A stretch of 64,000 nt of DNA from contig NC_085891.1 of NCBI RefSeq assembly GCF_035222375.1, forward strand, positions 186,001-250,000, written 5' to 3'. A program made the translations under genes and the position numbers. Under the pieces are notes generated by a model. That model saw only the letters and a list, made by a program, of their open reading frames with translations, ran no database searches and was not told the origin of the DNA. Within the stretch, counting starts at the first letter, position 1. Every line of letters begins with the position of its first letter. Origin of the DNA: Podospora pseudocomata (lineage: Eukaryota > Ascomycota > Sordariomycetes > Sordariales > Podosporaceae). Below are positions 47,870-59,486 of the stretch, one piece after another.

Positions 47870-48202
47870 ATGAGGTAGATAGATAAATATCTTACCTCTG
47901 GTCTCAAATAATACCAACATCCATCCCAACACCAACAAGCAAGGCTGTGCGACTCAGCCCTGGAGAAACTGAGAGTTCTTATTGGCTGTGAATTTGTAGT
48001 GGGGCGACTGCAAGGCGTGTTACGGAGTAAACATTTTTTTTTTTTTTTGGCTCGTCAGTTGGACTGGTCTCAGGCTGGCAGTCACCACCAGCGACTCAGC
48101 AGTTGTGAGTCAACGTTGGCCCACAGATGTGACTGACGGTCCCGCCATAGGGTTGGTACCAGTTGAGAGAGGGTAAATCAACCTACAAGATAAAAAGCAC
48201 CC
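47870..48202. other. Intergenic with (T)15 tract
   Basis: 3' end of the reductase and promoter of the synthetase. Homopolymer T at 48034-48048, and TTACGGAGTAAAC just before it is a copy of the recurrent motif. No gene. Confidence 0.5.
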
Positions 48203-50523
48203 ATGCTTTCCCTACCGGTCCGCCCAAGCGCCCTTTTGCCTTGCCTCCCGCTCTCCAGGTCTCTTCTTCTACACAGACACTTCTTGGCAGGCACGCGCAC
48301 ACTGCATTCTTCTTTTGGGCCCCACTTCCAGACACTGAACCCCTCCATCCGGAAGCCGAACCCCTCCACTGAGAAATTGAGCCCCTCCATTCTTTCGCGA
48401 ACCGGCATCACTGTGACCTGCAACCGCTACAACTCCTGGCATTCACCACGACGATACACACACAGCACCACCGCCATGGAACAGCTTCAGCAACAGGTCG
48501 AGGGCCTTAATCTCAATGCCATCACCGAGTTTCCCAACTGCTACCCCGATGTCAACCCCCTCGATGTCTACCGCGCCCATCTCGCCAACGTCCTGACCGA
48601 GGTTACCGGGGTCGACAAGAACATCATCTACCCTGCCCTGTCATGGACTCAAAGTCTTGACAAGGGCGACTTGGTCCTCGCCGCGCCCGCCCTCCGTCTC
48701 CCCAAGGGCGGTCCCAAGCCCGACCAGATCGTTCAAGATTGGGCCGCCAAGTTCCCCGAAAACGACCCTCTCTTCGAGAAGCCACACGTACACAGCTACT
48801 TCATGTCTTTCTTCTTCAAGGGCGCGCCCCTCGTAAACAGCATTCTCCCCACCATTCTCCAGAAGGGCAAGACATTCGGTACCAACCCATCATTGGGTCT
48901 CAAGGACCCCAAGGAGCCAAGCGCGGGACGAAAGAAGATTATTGTCGAGTTCTCGTCGCCGAATATTGCGAAGCCTTTCCACGCTGGTCACCTTCGCAGC
49001 ACGATTATCGGCGGTTTCCTCGGTAACCTGTATGAGGGCGCAGGATGGGACGTGACCAGGATCAATTATCTTGGTGATTGGGGCAAGCAATATGGTCTTC
49101 TGGCCCTGGCGTTCGAGAAGTTCGGTGATGAGAAGGCTCTGGAGCAAGACCCCATCAACCACCTTTTCCAACTCTATGTTCGCATCAATACGGAGATGAC
49201 CGAGGAGAAGGAGCAAATCGCGAAGCGCAAGGAGGCTGGTGAGGATGTGACAGAAGCCGAGGCCAACAGCTTGGACGAACAGGCCCGTCGCTATTTCAAG
49301 AAGATGACCGACAGGGATGAAAAGGCGCTGGCCATGTGGAAGAAGTTCCGCGACCTCAGCATCGTGAGGTACAAGCAGACCTATGCCCGTCTCAACATTC
49401 ACTTTGACGAGTACAGCGGTGAGAGTCAGGTGTCCGAGGCTGACATGGCTGATATCGGAAAGCAGCTGGAGGAGAAGAAGATCAGCAAGGAGGACAATGG
49501 CGCGCAACTTATTGACTTCTCCGAGCTTGTCCCCGGCAAGGAGGGCAAGCGCCTGGAGAAGCCTCTTGTCAGGAAGAGGGATGGCACTGCTCTCTACCTG
49601 ACCCGTGATATTAGCGAACTGTTGGCTCGTCATGCCAAGTACAACTTTGACAAGATGATCTACGTCGTCGCCTCGGCCCAAGACTTGCATCTCAAGCAGC
49701 TCTTCAAGATCATTGAGCTCTTGGGCCACAAGGATATTGCTGACAAGTGCCAGCACATCAACTTTGGCCTGGTTCTCGGTATGAGCACTCGCAAGGGTAC
49801 CGTCAAGTTCTTGGATGACATTCTCCGCGATGTTGCCGACAAGATGCACGAGACCATGAGGAAGAACGAGGACAAGTATAACCAAGTGGAGAACCCCGAG
49901 GCTGTTGCCGACGTCCTTGGTATCAGCTCTGTCATGGTCCAAGACATGACTGGCAAGAGGTAAGCAAGCAACATATGCCCCACTGGGTGCGAATTGGAAT
50001 CAAGAATACTGACCTTTGGGGATAACAGGATCAACAACTACACCTTCAACATGGATCAAATGACATCGTTTGAGGGCGATACCGGCCCGTATCTTCAATA
50101 TGCGCACGCCCGTGTGTGCTCCATTAAGCGCAAGGCTGGCCTCAGCGACGAGGAGATTGCTAGCGCCGACTTCTCACTGTTGACGGAAGCCCATGCTGTC
50201 AACATTGTCCGTCTTCTGGCGCAGTGGCCCGATGTCTTCAGTAACACCTTGAGGACGCTGGAGCCCACAACCGTGTTGGCCTACCTCTTCAAGATGACAC
50301 ACGCCCTGAGCAGCTCCTATGATGTATTGAGGATCATGGGTAGCGAGCCTGCGGTTTTGAAGGCCCGCATGGCGCTTTACGAGGCGGCCCACATTGTGCT
50401 GGGCAACGGCATGCGCCTGCTGGGTCTGAGCCCCGTTGAACGGTACGTCTCCATCCCATCATAAACCTCCTTGACATCATTTCTCGTGGTCTTGCATGAC
50501 ACTGACACCTTTTTAGTATGTAA
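48203..50523 (+). CDS. Arginyl-tRNA synthetase, possible dual cytosolic/mitochondrial
   Basis: Exons: 48203-49959, 50029-50442, 50517-50523; introns 69 and 74 bp, phase 2 each; 725 residues from the first ATG. It is a class-I synthetase: N-terminal Add-1-like domain, HIGH motif as HAGH in SSPNIAKPFHAGHLRST, KMSKS-type MSTRKGT in LGMSTRKGTVKFLDD, DALR-type C-terminal anticodon domain ending LGLSPVERM. The first exon starts at 48203 with an Arg/Ser/Leu-rich, acid-free leader (LSLPVRPSALLPCLPLSRSLL), like a mitochondrial presequence. A second in-frame ATG at 48476 in an ideal CCGCCATGG context would give a 634-residue cytosolic form. The last exon is only 7 nt (one base, ATG, TAA) and is needed for the conserved terminal ...ERM. 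Confidence 0.93.
50517..50523 (+). other. 7-nt terminal micro-exon of the arginyl-tRNA synthetase
   Basis: After donor CG|GTACGT (50443) and acceptor TTTTAG (50511-50516) the remaining coding sequence is T-ATG-TAA, which completes Arg and adds Met and stop. Yeast and fungal ArgRS chains end in (V)ERM or DRM-type residues, which supports this splice. Confidence 0.72.
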
Positions 50524-53500
50524 AATTGTTTGTTTTTTATTGGGGAGCGGGGGCGAAGCATGGTGCCATGATGGTATAGTAGGTACGAAAAGCAATGAAT
50601 GAACAACGATGAATTACCAAAGTCATCTCAAATTGCTGCATGTTATGCTTCTGATGCATGGTTGTCAGGTGGACAACAAATGACTTCTAACCGACTTGAC
50701 GGGCAATGTCATTGCTGTCGCCCCTCTGAAGACTCGCAGGGGAGCACGGTGATCGCATACTGACTAGCACGCTGACCGCACCAACGCTTGACGTTTCTGT
50801 TGGAAAGGCAGACGCCACGAGGAGAAGGTGGAAATGAATAGGAAGTGGGGTTGGGGAAACACCGATGGAGTGGAAGGGTGGAAAGGATGTCCCGCTACTT
50901 CATGATGAAGAGATGTGTATCAAGCACAAACGCCCAACCCGGCGATTTACCCTGTCTGCAAGCCACTATGCGGCACTTCTTTATGGGGTGAGATACGGAG
51001 TGAGGGGGGGCTGGGGGGGTTCGAGAAGAGGTTGGTGGATATGGAAGCATGGAAGGGCACTCTCGGAGACATTTGAGATCCCGTCTTTTGTGTTCTTCCG
51101 GCTTGGTTGTCCGACAACTGTCATGCAGTTTGCCGGGGGTCGATCATGTCTGTGGCTCGGTCTGCTGCCTGGTGGTTTGCTGGCACATCACCTGTGGTGA
51201 CTTTGTGTAGGCGGGTGGGGGTATTCGCTTGTCCAGGCTCGGTGCCGTCGGGCACTCGCAAGGGGCGGTATGGTTGGTGTAGGTTGCCATATCGTATTTG
51301 TATACACACACATGATACGTGCGGTTGAGGTTGTGGAAAGAGCCCCAACTGTTCCCAGTCCCACGTTTTGGACGGTTACGGGTGGCTACGGCGCCGGCGG
51401 TGGTGATGGTGGTGGCGATGATCCAACATCTCGGCGCTGATGCTGGATGGGTGGCACGATGGGTCGATAATGTGGAAGGGAAAACAGTGCTTCGGCGAAA
51501 GGGCCCTTGTGGTTGATACGGTGGAATGCGATGGGATGCGATTGGCCTGAGGACAAGAAGTTGGCTGCGGGCAAAGTGATAACCAAACATCCTTCCCGTG
51601 TTCGGTCCGCATCAAGGCGAGAAGGCCTTGTTTTATCTTGACTGATGATATTGCAATCAAGCATTGCCAAGCGGGCCGATGTTCCAGAGAGATAGATGCG
51701 ACGCGATGGATGATATGTACCAAGATTGCCGACTACTACCTTACCTTCTTGTCGATATCAACTTATTAGCCAAGCCACCAGCTCGAAGGAGGTCAGAGAC
51801 TCGGAAAGATGGTGGGCTGTCCAGCCTTTGAAACCACTCAAAAAGTTCCGGCAAGCACCGTCTTTTTGTGCACGGGAATTGGGAAGGATCCGGCGTCCCG
51901 AATACTCAGAAGCAGTGTCCCTCTGTGCGACGTTCGCTTCAAGTTGTTGGCAACACAACAGGAGCGAGTAAAGAAAGGAAGGGTAAAAAGAAGTGAAGAT
52001 CCATGGATGACGTTGCAGCGGGGCGAAGCTGGGTTGATTGCTGAGCAGCAGCTTGGGAGGTCAAGATAGCCAAGCCATTGGGTCACAGTGGAAGGGAAAG
52101 AAAGTTGTGACGGAGTATCCGTAGTGTGGTGGAAAAGGGATTTGAGTGGCTTCCATAAGGCGAGTGGGCTGCGTGGGCGCCGAGGGGCCAGGGGTCAATC
52201 ACCGAGAGATGCATACCTAGTCTTGGCTGTCATTGGTAAAGTCAATTCCCCCATTAGTTACCACACTTTTCCTCTCCACGATGAGATCGATCGATAAGCT
52301 CAGATAAAGACATGCTAAGAATAGCCGTGCGGGACGTCAGGTCAAGTGGGCGAAGTGAGTGTGGGGAGTTGCTCTCAGACCCTTTACACACAGCAAAATA
52401 ACAACAACAACAACAACAGCAGCAACAACAAACACGGACTCACAGTCAGGTCGGGCACAGATGAGGTCAGTTGTCAGCTGGACACAGCAGCCGAGGGGTC
52501 AATCAATAATACACAACACGCTGTCAAGCTGTGGAGAGAAGCTAGCTACCTTGCCTGGGGAGCCGGGGTCAGCCGGGCTGTGATTCCGGACAATGTGCGT
52601 CTGGCCTGCTGCCGTGAACGTGTGGCTTCGGCTGTTGTGGACAACTGAGACCAATAAGACATTCGGTCTGGCCTTGCCGAAAAGTGCGGCTCACAAAAAA
52701 CATCCCGAAGGGAGGGGCTGAGTAGGAGGGACGGGTTGTTCGGTCTTGGCTGGTCGTTTTCTTCCATCATCCCGCAACCCGTTGGCAAGTGGTCAGTGGG
52801 CGATTTAGTGCCGCCGAGAAAAACCGGTTTCAAACCTTATTTTAGCTGCTTGTATTACCGAAATGGAGGGTACAGCTTTCTCCTCGCCCTCAGGTTTTGT
52901 CCTCCAAGGCCAAGCCAAGTCGTTCACAATGGGATATGCAACGAACCACTGTATGCCATGGTCGTCGGCATTACCACCGCCCTGCGACCCTTGGTTCCAT
53001 GTCATGTATGCACCAACAACCAGGCTAGAGCAGAGTGACTGATCTTCAGGTCCTGATGGCCAGTTGCAACGACCACTTTTGTTTTCTCTCCTGCAGCATC
53101 TTAGGCGAGGTGGTTACTTGTTTCGTTGAGATCCTTTCATCATGATCCCAGCAGTCCAAGGAAGACACATGCCCGTAGGGTCCATTCCGACGTGATGGGT
53201 AGGAAAGAGACAAGCATGCCCTGTGGGACTAAGGCATGGCTGTATGTACTATGTAGAGCGGGCGGCGAATCTTGTCCTGCGTGTGTTTCTTTTCCTTCGG
53301 TGTCTTGGTAATTCCTTGGTAGTTCTTCGTTCCCTATTGGCTGGTGGATGATCCCACTGGTGAGCTGGGCTGAGTGGGCTGTACTGGAACGGATTATCTA
53401 TGTTGTCGATACCCCGAGTATCACCACATATCATACCCCTTCTTCCTCGCTACTGGCATCAGGTTTCTCTCCTACCCATCATCCGCCCACTTTACTGCCT

Positions 53501-53633
53501 ACCTCTTTGACATATACCGGTCCCCGTACACCCTGAACCAAGACATCCAGTTCCTTTCAAACTACCTACATCGTACCCGGTGGTTAGCAGTCCGAGACTC
53601 ATCATCCTCGTTGTAGTTCACCATCTACAGGCC
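50524..53633. other. 3.1-kb intergenic region with (CAA)n
   Basis: No gene is supported; the frames on both strands are short and overlap. A CAA/CAG-type repeat (AACAACAACAACAACAACAG) lies at about 52399-52432. ATACGGAGTGAGG at about 50992 and GACGGAGTATCCGTAGTG at about 52109 belong to the recurrent TACGGAGTA family. Leader DNA of the P450 gene is probably within the last 250 bp. Confidence 0.5.
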
Positions 53634-55680
53634 ATGGCCTTCGCTTTATTTCTCTTATTGGCGACAGTGGTTGCCCTGGTGGCAGTACATCGCTACCTCA
53701 ACCGACAAAAGCTACCAGCAGGCGTCCGCCCCTTACCGGGCCCTCGAGGCATCCCATTCATTGGCCGAGTACACGACATCCCGGAGAATGCCTCGTGGCT
53801 AAAGTTTTACGAATGGAGTAAGGAGTATGGCGCCATCTACCAGATGGAGATATTTGGAACTGTCCATGTCTGGATTTCGTCTGAGAAGGTTGCCCATGAT
53901 TTGCTGTCCAAGAGGGCCCTGATCTACTCGGACAGACCGACGATTCCCAACTTGCCTGATAACAGGACCAGTGGTGATTACCTTGCCTTGTTGGGCCGCA
54001 CTGGTATGCGCCCTCCTCTCTCATCCTCGAACACAATCCGGTGCTAGAATACTAACCAAGACATGAACAGAAACATGGAAGCGCCAACGCAAGCTCTGCA
54101 ACCACTTGATGCACACCTCGGCCCTCGCCTCGCTTCACTCATATCCTACCCGTGAGCGCGATAGATTTCTTTACCTCATGGGAAGCGACCCTTCCAAGTA
54201 CCTCGAGTGGATCGAGCAGTTCACGTCTCGCACCGTCTCTCGCCTGTCCTGGGGAACCGCCAAACCAGCTCAGATCCTCCGGCACACGACCTTTGGCCTG
54301 CTGCAGACCATCTCACCTTCCGGCGCGTTGCCAAACATCATCTCCTTCCTGCAGCACGTCCCTCTTGCGCTAAGCCCGTGGAAGAAGAAGGAAGCGGCTA
54401 GACACGCGCTCGAGGACAGGTTGTTCAAGGCCAATATCGACTTTGTCAGGAGAAGTCTCGAGTCTGGAAGAGGTGAGGAGTCCTTTGTCGGCACGTTCAT
54501 GAAGAGTCAGTTGCCTGCTGAGGGTAAGGACGAGAAGGAGAGATTGAAGTGGGGAGACCAAGAGGAGGCGATGCATGTTGTCGGTCTGATGGCGATCGCT
54601 GGGGCGTTGACGATTGGGAGCCCGATTCAGAGCTACATCCTGGCCATGTGTCATTACCCCGAGGCTCAAAAGGCGTTGCAGGAGGAGATTGACCGGGTTT
54701 GCGAGGGGAGGTGCCCGCAGTGGGAGGACAGGGAGAAGCTGCCTATGCTGAGAGCGGTGGTCAAGGAGGTGATTCGGTGGAGGCCGCCGGTGCCCACGGG
54801 CATTCCCCATGCGATTGAGAAGGATGATGTCTATGAGGGGTATCTCATTCCCAAGGGGGCGACGATTCATGCGTTGGAGTGGCGAGTTTTTGCCTTCCCC
54901 CTTTTTCCCCCTCTTTAGTGTGATGAAGCTAACAAGTAGAAAAACAGGGGCATCACCCGCGATGAGGAGACCTACCCCTGCGCCGATGAGTTCCTTCCGG
55001 CCCGCTGGGTCGACCCGGCCTATCCTACCTTCAAGGAGCCCCTCACACAATACCCGAATCTCAACGGCTTTTCTCAGTTTGGTTTTGGTAGGCGAACGTG
55101 CCAAGGCATCCCCATCGTGGAGCAGGATCTGTTCCTCTCGATGGGCGGCATGGCCTGGGCCTTTGACATCCGCAAAAAGGTAGACCCGGTGACCGGCAAG
55201 GTCATCCCCGTGCACTGGAACGACTACACGCCTCTCTTGATCGCCAAGCCCTGCAAGTTTGACTTTGACGCCATCCCAAGACAGGAGGGTAGGATGGAGG
55301 AGCTCAGGCAAATGTTTGATTCTGCGAGGGAGGAGGAAGAGCAACAAGACAAGGCGATCGCGATGGATATCAGCCAGTTTGAGAAGGACCTGGGTGCCGA
55401 GCAGATTTACCGCGACAAGGCATGTGAGATTAGGTATGCCGACGCTGCGGCGCAGTCGGATGAGCTTGAGCAGACGGCCTCTGAGGGGTCTTCGACGCCA
55501 CTGGAGCCTGGGCTTGAACTTGGGGATTCGAGTTCCGAGGCCGATACCGAGAGCGACTTCGGAAAGGAATCGCTCAGCACGGGGATGAGGGTTGTGTTGG
55601 ACGGCCGGGTTGAGAAGACGCTCGGGATTGAGCCTGTGGTGAGCGTGACGGGAGTACCAGGCGCGTGGAAGTGGGCTTAG
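53634..55680 (+). CDS. Cytochrome P450 monooxygenase with extended C-terminus
   Basis: Exons: 53634-54003, 54071-54881, 54948-55680; about 637 residues. Intron 1 is 67 bp GT-AG (phase 1). Intron 2 (66 bp) is best read as GC-AG (GTG|GCGAGT), which keeps LEW-GITRDE; a GT donor three codon positions upstream (GA|GTGGCG) would drop the Trp. Order: N-terminal membrane anchor (about 2-20), Pro-rich hinge PLPGPRG, C-helix WKRQR, I-helix AGALTIGSP, ExxR as KEVIRWRPP, PERW-like LPARW, and heme loop FGFGRRTCQG with Cys about 445. The family is CYP, ER-bound, needs a CPR partner; substrate unknown. It has about 190 residues after the heme Cys, including an acidic Glu/Gln-rich tail unusual for P450s. It lies next to the FAD oxidase on the same strand. 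Confidence 0.88.
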
Positions 55681-56745
55681 TGATGATGGCTGGCCATGAT
55701 ATTGCGATGTTTCTAATGAATGAGGGCTGCATTGGGATTGGGACTTGGGCTGGATATTTGGGTCTATCAAAGTGAAATACCCAAAGGAAACTGCTAGTAT
55801 TTGGATGGACGGAGTTTGGAAAAAATGGGTTGGTTGTTTTGATGATCGACAGGGCGGGTGCCCTCTTTTCTTTTGATTTTCTTTCTTATTCAATTAGTAT
55901 TAGCATAACCTAAGGTAAGTTTCTTGGAGCAGATATCAACTGAACTCTCCTCTTGAAATGACTAAGAAACGTGCCCTACATGGCCATCGAAGTAGCAATT
56001 TGACTCTCGTTGTCTTGTGACTACGCTTAAGGGTGCTGGTGTTGTTCAAAGTTTAGTTCAATGTTAACTCGTGCGAAAAAGAGCCGGGATGACTGGATGT
56101 TGATGGATTCGATGCTGACGAGAACATGAGGGCGCCCGCATGATGTTCTGGAATGAAGAGAGGACCGGAAAATGGCTTTCATCTCGCGTTGGGCGACTCT
56201 GCATCGAGCATTGTGTGGTGGAGTGGCAAAACGGCTGGTGGCTTGACCAATAGCACGGCCATCTCTCCTGCCCAGGCATTAACATGGAACGACGAATCTT
56301 GCGAGAAGGACCCTTCTTCTGGCGTTGACCTGGCTAAATGTTTTTATGGTGGTATCCAAGCCCGGTAGCGTCCTTTCTACCCACCAACGAGAAGCGTCAG
56401 ACGCCTGTTGGTGCTGGCTGTCACTAACGGCCCCATGTGACTGCTCCGCCGTACAGTCTTCTTAGTGGCCGCCATGTCCACGACCCCAAGGCACCATGCT
56501 CCCCCATGTGGCCAATCCAGCGTGGTATCTTGCAGTGCCGCTGCCAGACAGCAGCATGATAAGCAGGAGAGATGACAGATGACAGGGGGCTGGGACAGTT
56601 AGGTGGTATAGGTCGATATTAAAAACCTGGGGAACTGCCGTCTTCACCTGGATTTCACCCAGGCTCAGGCTCTCAACATCATCATCACCGGGCAACCTCC
56701 TTCCCACTTTTTCTCGACCTCTCCCATCACCTTGACCAGCACACA
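55681..56745. other. Intergenic region upstream of the FAD oxidase
   Basis: 3' flank of the P450 and promoter of the oxidase. No gene, repeat or clear TATA box seen. Confidence 0.5.
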
Positions 56746-58222
56746 ATGGGTCAGGGACCCAGCACCAGCGCCCTGCAGCAATGCATCCAGGGGGTTGCCA
56801 ACAACCGAGCCAACTTCGCTGCTTTTGCCGGGAGCCCACTTTACCAGATTCAGTGGGTCAAGCCGTATAATCTTGATGTGCCTGTCGAGCCTGCCGCCGT
56901 GGTGAGGCCAGAGACGGCACAGGATATTTCCGACATTATCAAGTGCGCCAATGCCAACGGCGTCAAGGTGCAGGCCAAGTCTGGGGGGCACTCCTATCAG
57001 AACTACGGCGCTGGCGGGAGTGATGGGGCCGTTGCCATCGACATGGTCAACTTTCAGAAATTTTCAATGGACACCAAGACATGGTATGCTACCATAGGGG
57101 CTGGAAATCGCCTGGGAGAGGTGGACAAGAAGATGCACGCTCAAGGAGGACGGGCCATGGCCCATGGTGTCTGTCCTGGTGTTGGCCTTGGTGGTCATGC
57201 TACGATTGTAAGTGACTCTTCAAATCATGCTTGCTGGATGCCTGCTAACTTGACCATCAAAGGGAGGATTGGGCCCCATGTCGAGAATGTGGGGATCTGC
57301 CTTGGATCATATTGTCGAAGTTGAAGTCGTCACCGCCGACGGCAAAATCCAGAGAGCGAGCGCCACGCAGAACGAGGATCTTTTCTGGGCCCTCAAAGGC
57401 TCTGCGTCTGGGTTCGGAGTCATCACCGAGTTCGTCGTGAGAACACATCCCGAGCCGGCCAACGTTGTTCAGTACGAATACACCATCAAGCTCGGGAAAC
57501 AGGCCGATGTCGCTCCTTTGTACTCGAAATGGCAGGCTTTGATGGCGGACCCCAAGCTTGACCGTCGGTTCGGATCCATGTTCATCATGTTCCCTCTTGG
57601 CGCTATCATCACTGGCACATTCTATGGAACTCGGGAGGAGTTCTTGACAACTGGCATCCCCAACGCTCTTCCGCAAGATGGCAACGGCCATCTGGTCATC
57701 AACGACTGGCTTGGGGGTTTGGCTCATGATGCCGAAAAGGAGGCACTGTATCTGTCTGGGCTTGCTATGCCATTCGTATCACGCTCTCTGGCCTTCAAAC
57801 GACAGGACCTCCTGGGACCGGAAAAGATCAAGGACATTTTCAACTGGGTCGATACCCAAAAGAAAGGCACGCTCCTATGGTTCATCATCTTCGACGCCGC
57901 AGGGGGTGCTATTGAGGACGTACCGCAGAATGCCACGGCCTTCGCTCATCGTGACAAGGTCATGTACTACCAGTCTTATGGCATTGGACTGCCCGTGACA
58001 AAAACCACCAAGGATTTCATCACCGGATTTCACGACCAGGTTGTTCAGAAAGCCGGTCCAGGCACTTGGGGCACGTATCCAGGGTACGTCAACAACGCTT
58101 TGGTCGACCAGCAAAAGCAGTACTGGGACTCCAACCTGCCCGCATTGGAGCAGATCAAGGCTCGGTGGGACCCCAAGGACTTGTTCCACAACCCAGGGAG
58201 TGTGAGGCCTGCCAAGAACTAG
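56746..58222 (+). CDS. FAD-linked oxidoreductase, glucooligosaccharide-oxidase/BBE type (AA7-like)
   Basis: Exons: 56746-57207 and 57263-58222; intron 55 bp (GTAAGT..AAAG, phase 0); 473 residues. FAD-binding PCMH/BBE fold. Covalent flavin sites: His about 82 in SGGHSYQNYG (8-alpha-N1-histidyl) and Cys about 143 in GVCPGVGLGGH (6-S-cysteinyl), the bicovalent arrangement of glucooligosaccharide oxidases and berberine-bridge enzymes. The substrate domain follows and the chain ends with a BBE motif (YPGYVNNAL, YWDSNLPALEQIKARWDPKDLF, NPGSVRP). Expected reaction: oxidation of sugars or of secondary-metabolite scaffolds with O2. I see no signal peptide (MGQGPSTSALQQC), unlike secreted AA7 enzymes, which favours an intracellular, biosynthetic role beside the P450 (inference). 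Confidence 0.9.
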
Positions 58223-58562
58223 TGTCTTGTCCTCATTTTCAGGCGATTTGTACTTGTAGAATAGAGATACCCGATTGCATTAATGTTTACGTGTTATCTG
58301 GCTTCCGAATCAGGTCATGCTTTCACTGCAGTGATCCTTGGACTAGGTAGTTGGATGTAGTTGAGGACGGGTGAATGTGTGCAAAGCCACTCAAAACAGC
58401 CACCCAACCCCAAACATTCAGCCGCTGGGCTCCCTCGTGATGCTTCACCCCTTGCCAATAAATATGTATACAAAGTATGCGAGATCCTAACTCCGACTTG
58501 CACAGCTAAGGTTCTCTCCATCTCTCCACGGTCATCTAAGCGACCAACCCCTTTCTACAGCG
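58223..58562. other. Intergenic region
   Basis: Short spacer between the FAD oxidase and the next plus-strand gene. CTAGGTAGTTGG at about 58343 is a copy of the recurrent TAGGTA motif. AATAAATATGT at 58460 could be a TATA-like element for the ATG at 58563. Confidence 0.45.
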
Positions 58563-59212
58563 ATGACTGACACAGATCTTCTGCCGGACGCCGTGATTAG
58601 ATGGGCTCCCACAATTGATGCACTTGACAAAGCCATCGCCAAAAACATGCCCCTGTGTCCATCCACAAGCTCCGGTGAACAAGAATTCAACCATTTCTGG
58701 CATAACGTCTTTACCTCCCTTGCCGCCGAAATCGAAGAAGATGACACCATCCCCTTGCACCTGACTTCACCTCCCCGTCCCACCTTCTCCATCAAGATTT
58801 TCACGAAACCAGTTCGGGACAGGACTTGCTGGTGTGATAACACTGGCTATGATTTTCAAATCGTCCTTAGAAACCCATCTGGTGTTACCAAAGGGGATTT
58901 GGTAAGGGGCATAAGGATTATCTGTATAGCGAGGAAGGGTCACAGACAAGGGTTTTCTACAGACCAGGACAGCCGGGCGATGGATTGGGAAAGCAGGAGG
59001 TGGATATGAAGCGGGTAGTGGTTTACTATTCGACTTGGTATATCATGGACAATGAGGAGGACATACCTGATGAAAATGAAACACGTTTCGAGGGATACAC
59101 ATGGAAGGATCCCGAGATCGTGCTGTTTTGTTGCACGATGGAGAAGGTGGAGGAACGACGGAAGGAAAACAACAGAATTGGGGACACGTATATGAAAGAT
59201 GCGGCGGAGTGA
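58563..59212 (+). CDS. Unrecognised protein; 44-nt intron or one-base frameshift
   Basis: Model: exons 58563-58901 and 58946-59212, 201 residues. The first part reads MTDTDLLPDAVIRWAPTIDALDKA... to NPSGVTKGDL; the second part is rich in Tyr, Trp, Asp and Glu (VVVYYSTWYIMDNEEDIPDENE) and ends with charged helices. The reading frame changes between them. A 44-nt GTAAGG..CACAG intron joins them in phase, but it is short for this genome and lacks a clear branch site. Alternatively the skipped stretch reads DYLYSEEGSQ in the second frame and would fit the chain if one base were missing near 58915. No signal peptide, membrane segment or known motif. Function unknown. Confidence 0.5.
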
Positions 59213-59486
59213 CCCAATTGTAGGTGTTTCCAAGCGTGTGCCTGCACGCAAACCAAAATATGTTCCACTCGTGACTTACCCCAAACGCCTTGATGTAAAC
59301 TAAAGGGCATTGCGCTGATTCCCGAGGCCAAAAACCGCCTGAAACCCTTAAATCCAAAATGCAAAAGACATGACAGTGTGCCCGACCCGGCTCCTTTCTG
59401 TCCTTGATCCTCGCCCTTGGACCTTCCATCCATGACGACACGAGCGTCCCTTGTCCAACCAAATTCAAAATATTATAAACAGCTCT
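59213..59486. other. Convergent spacer
   Basis: Short 3' flank between the orphan gene (plus) and the Cys-rich gene (minus). Nothing seen. Confidence 0.5.

Noticed and set aside
48890-49942. 350-codon frame on the minus strand
   Set aside because: Antisense shadow of the arginyl-tRNA synthetase; its Leu/Val-rich reading reflects codon bias.
54370-55893. 507-codon frame on the minus strand
   Set aside because: Antisense of the P450, whose heme loop, ExxR and I-helix motifs are unambiguous.
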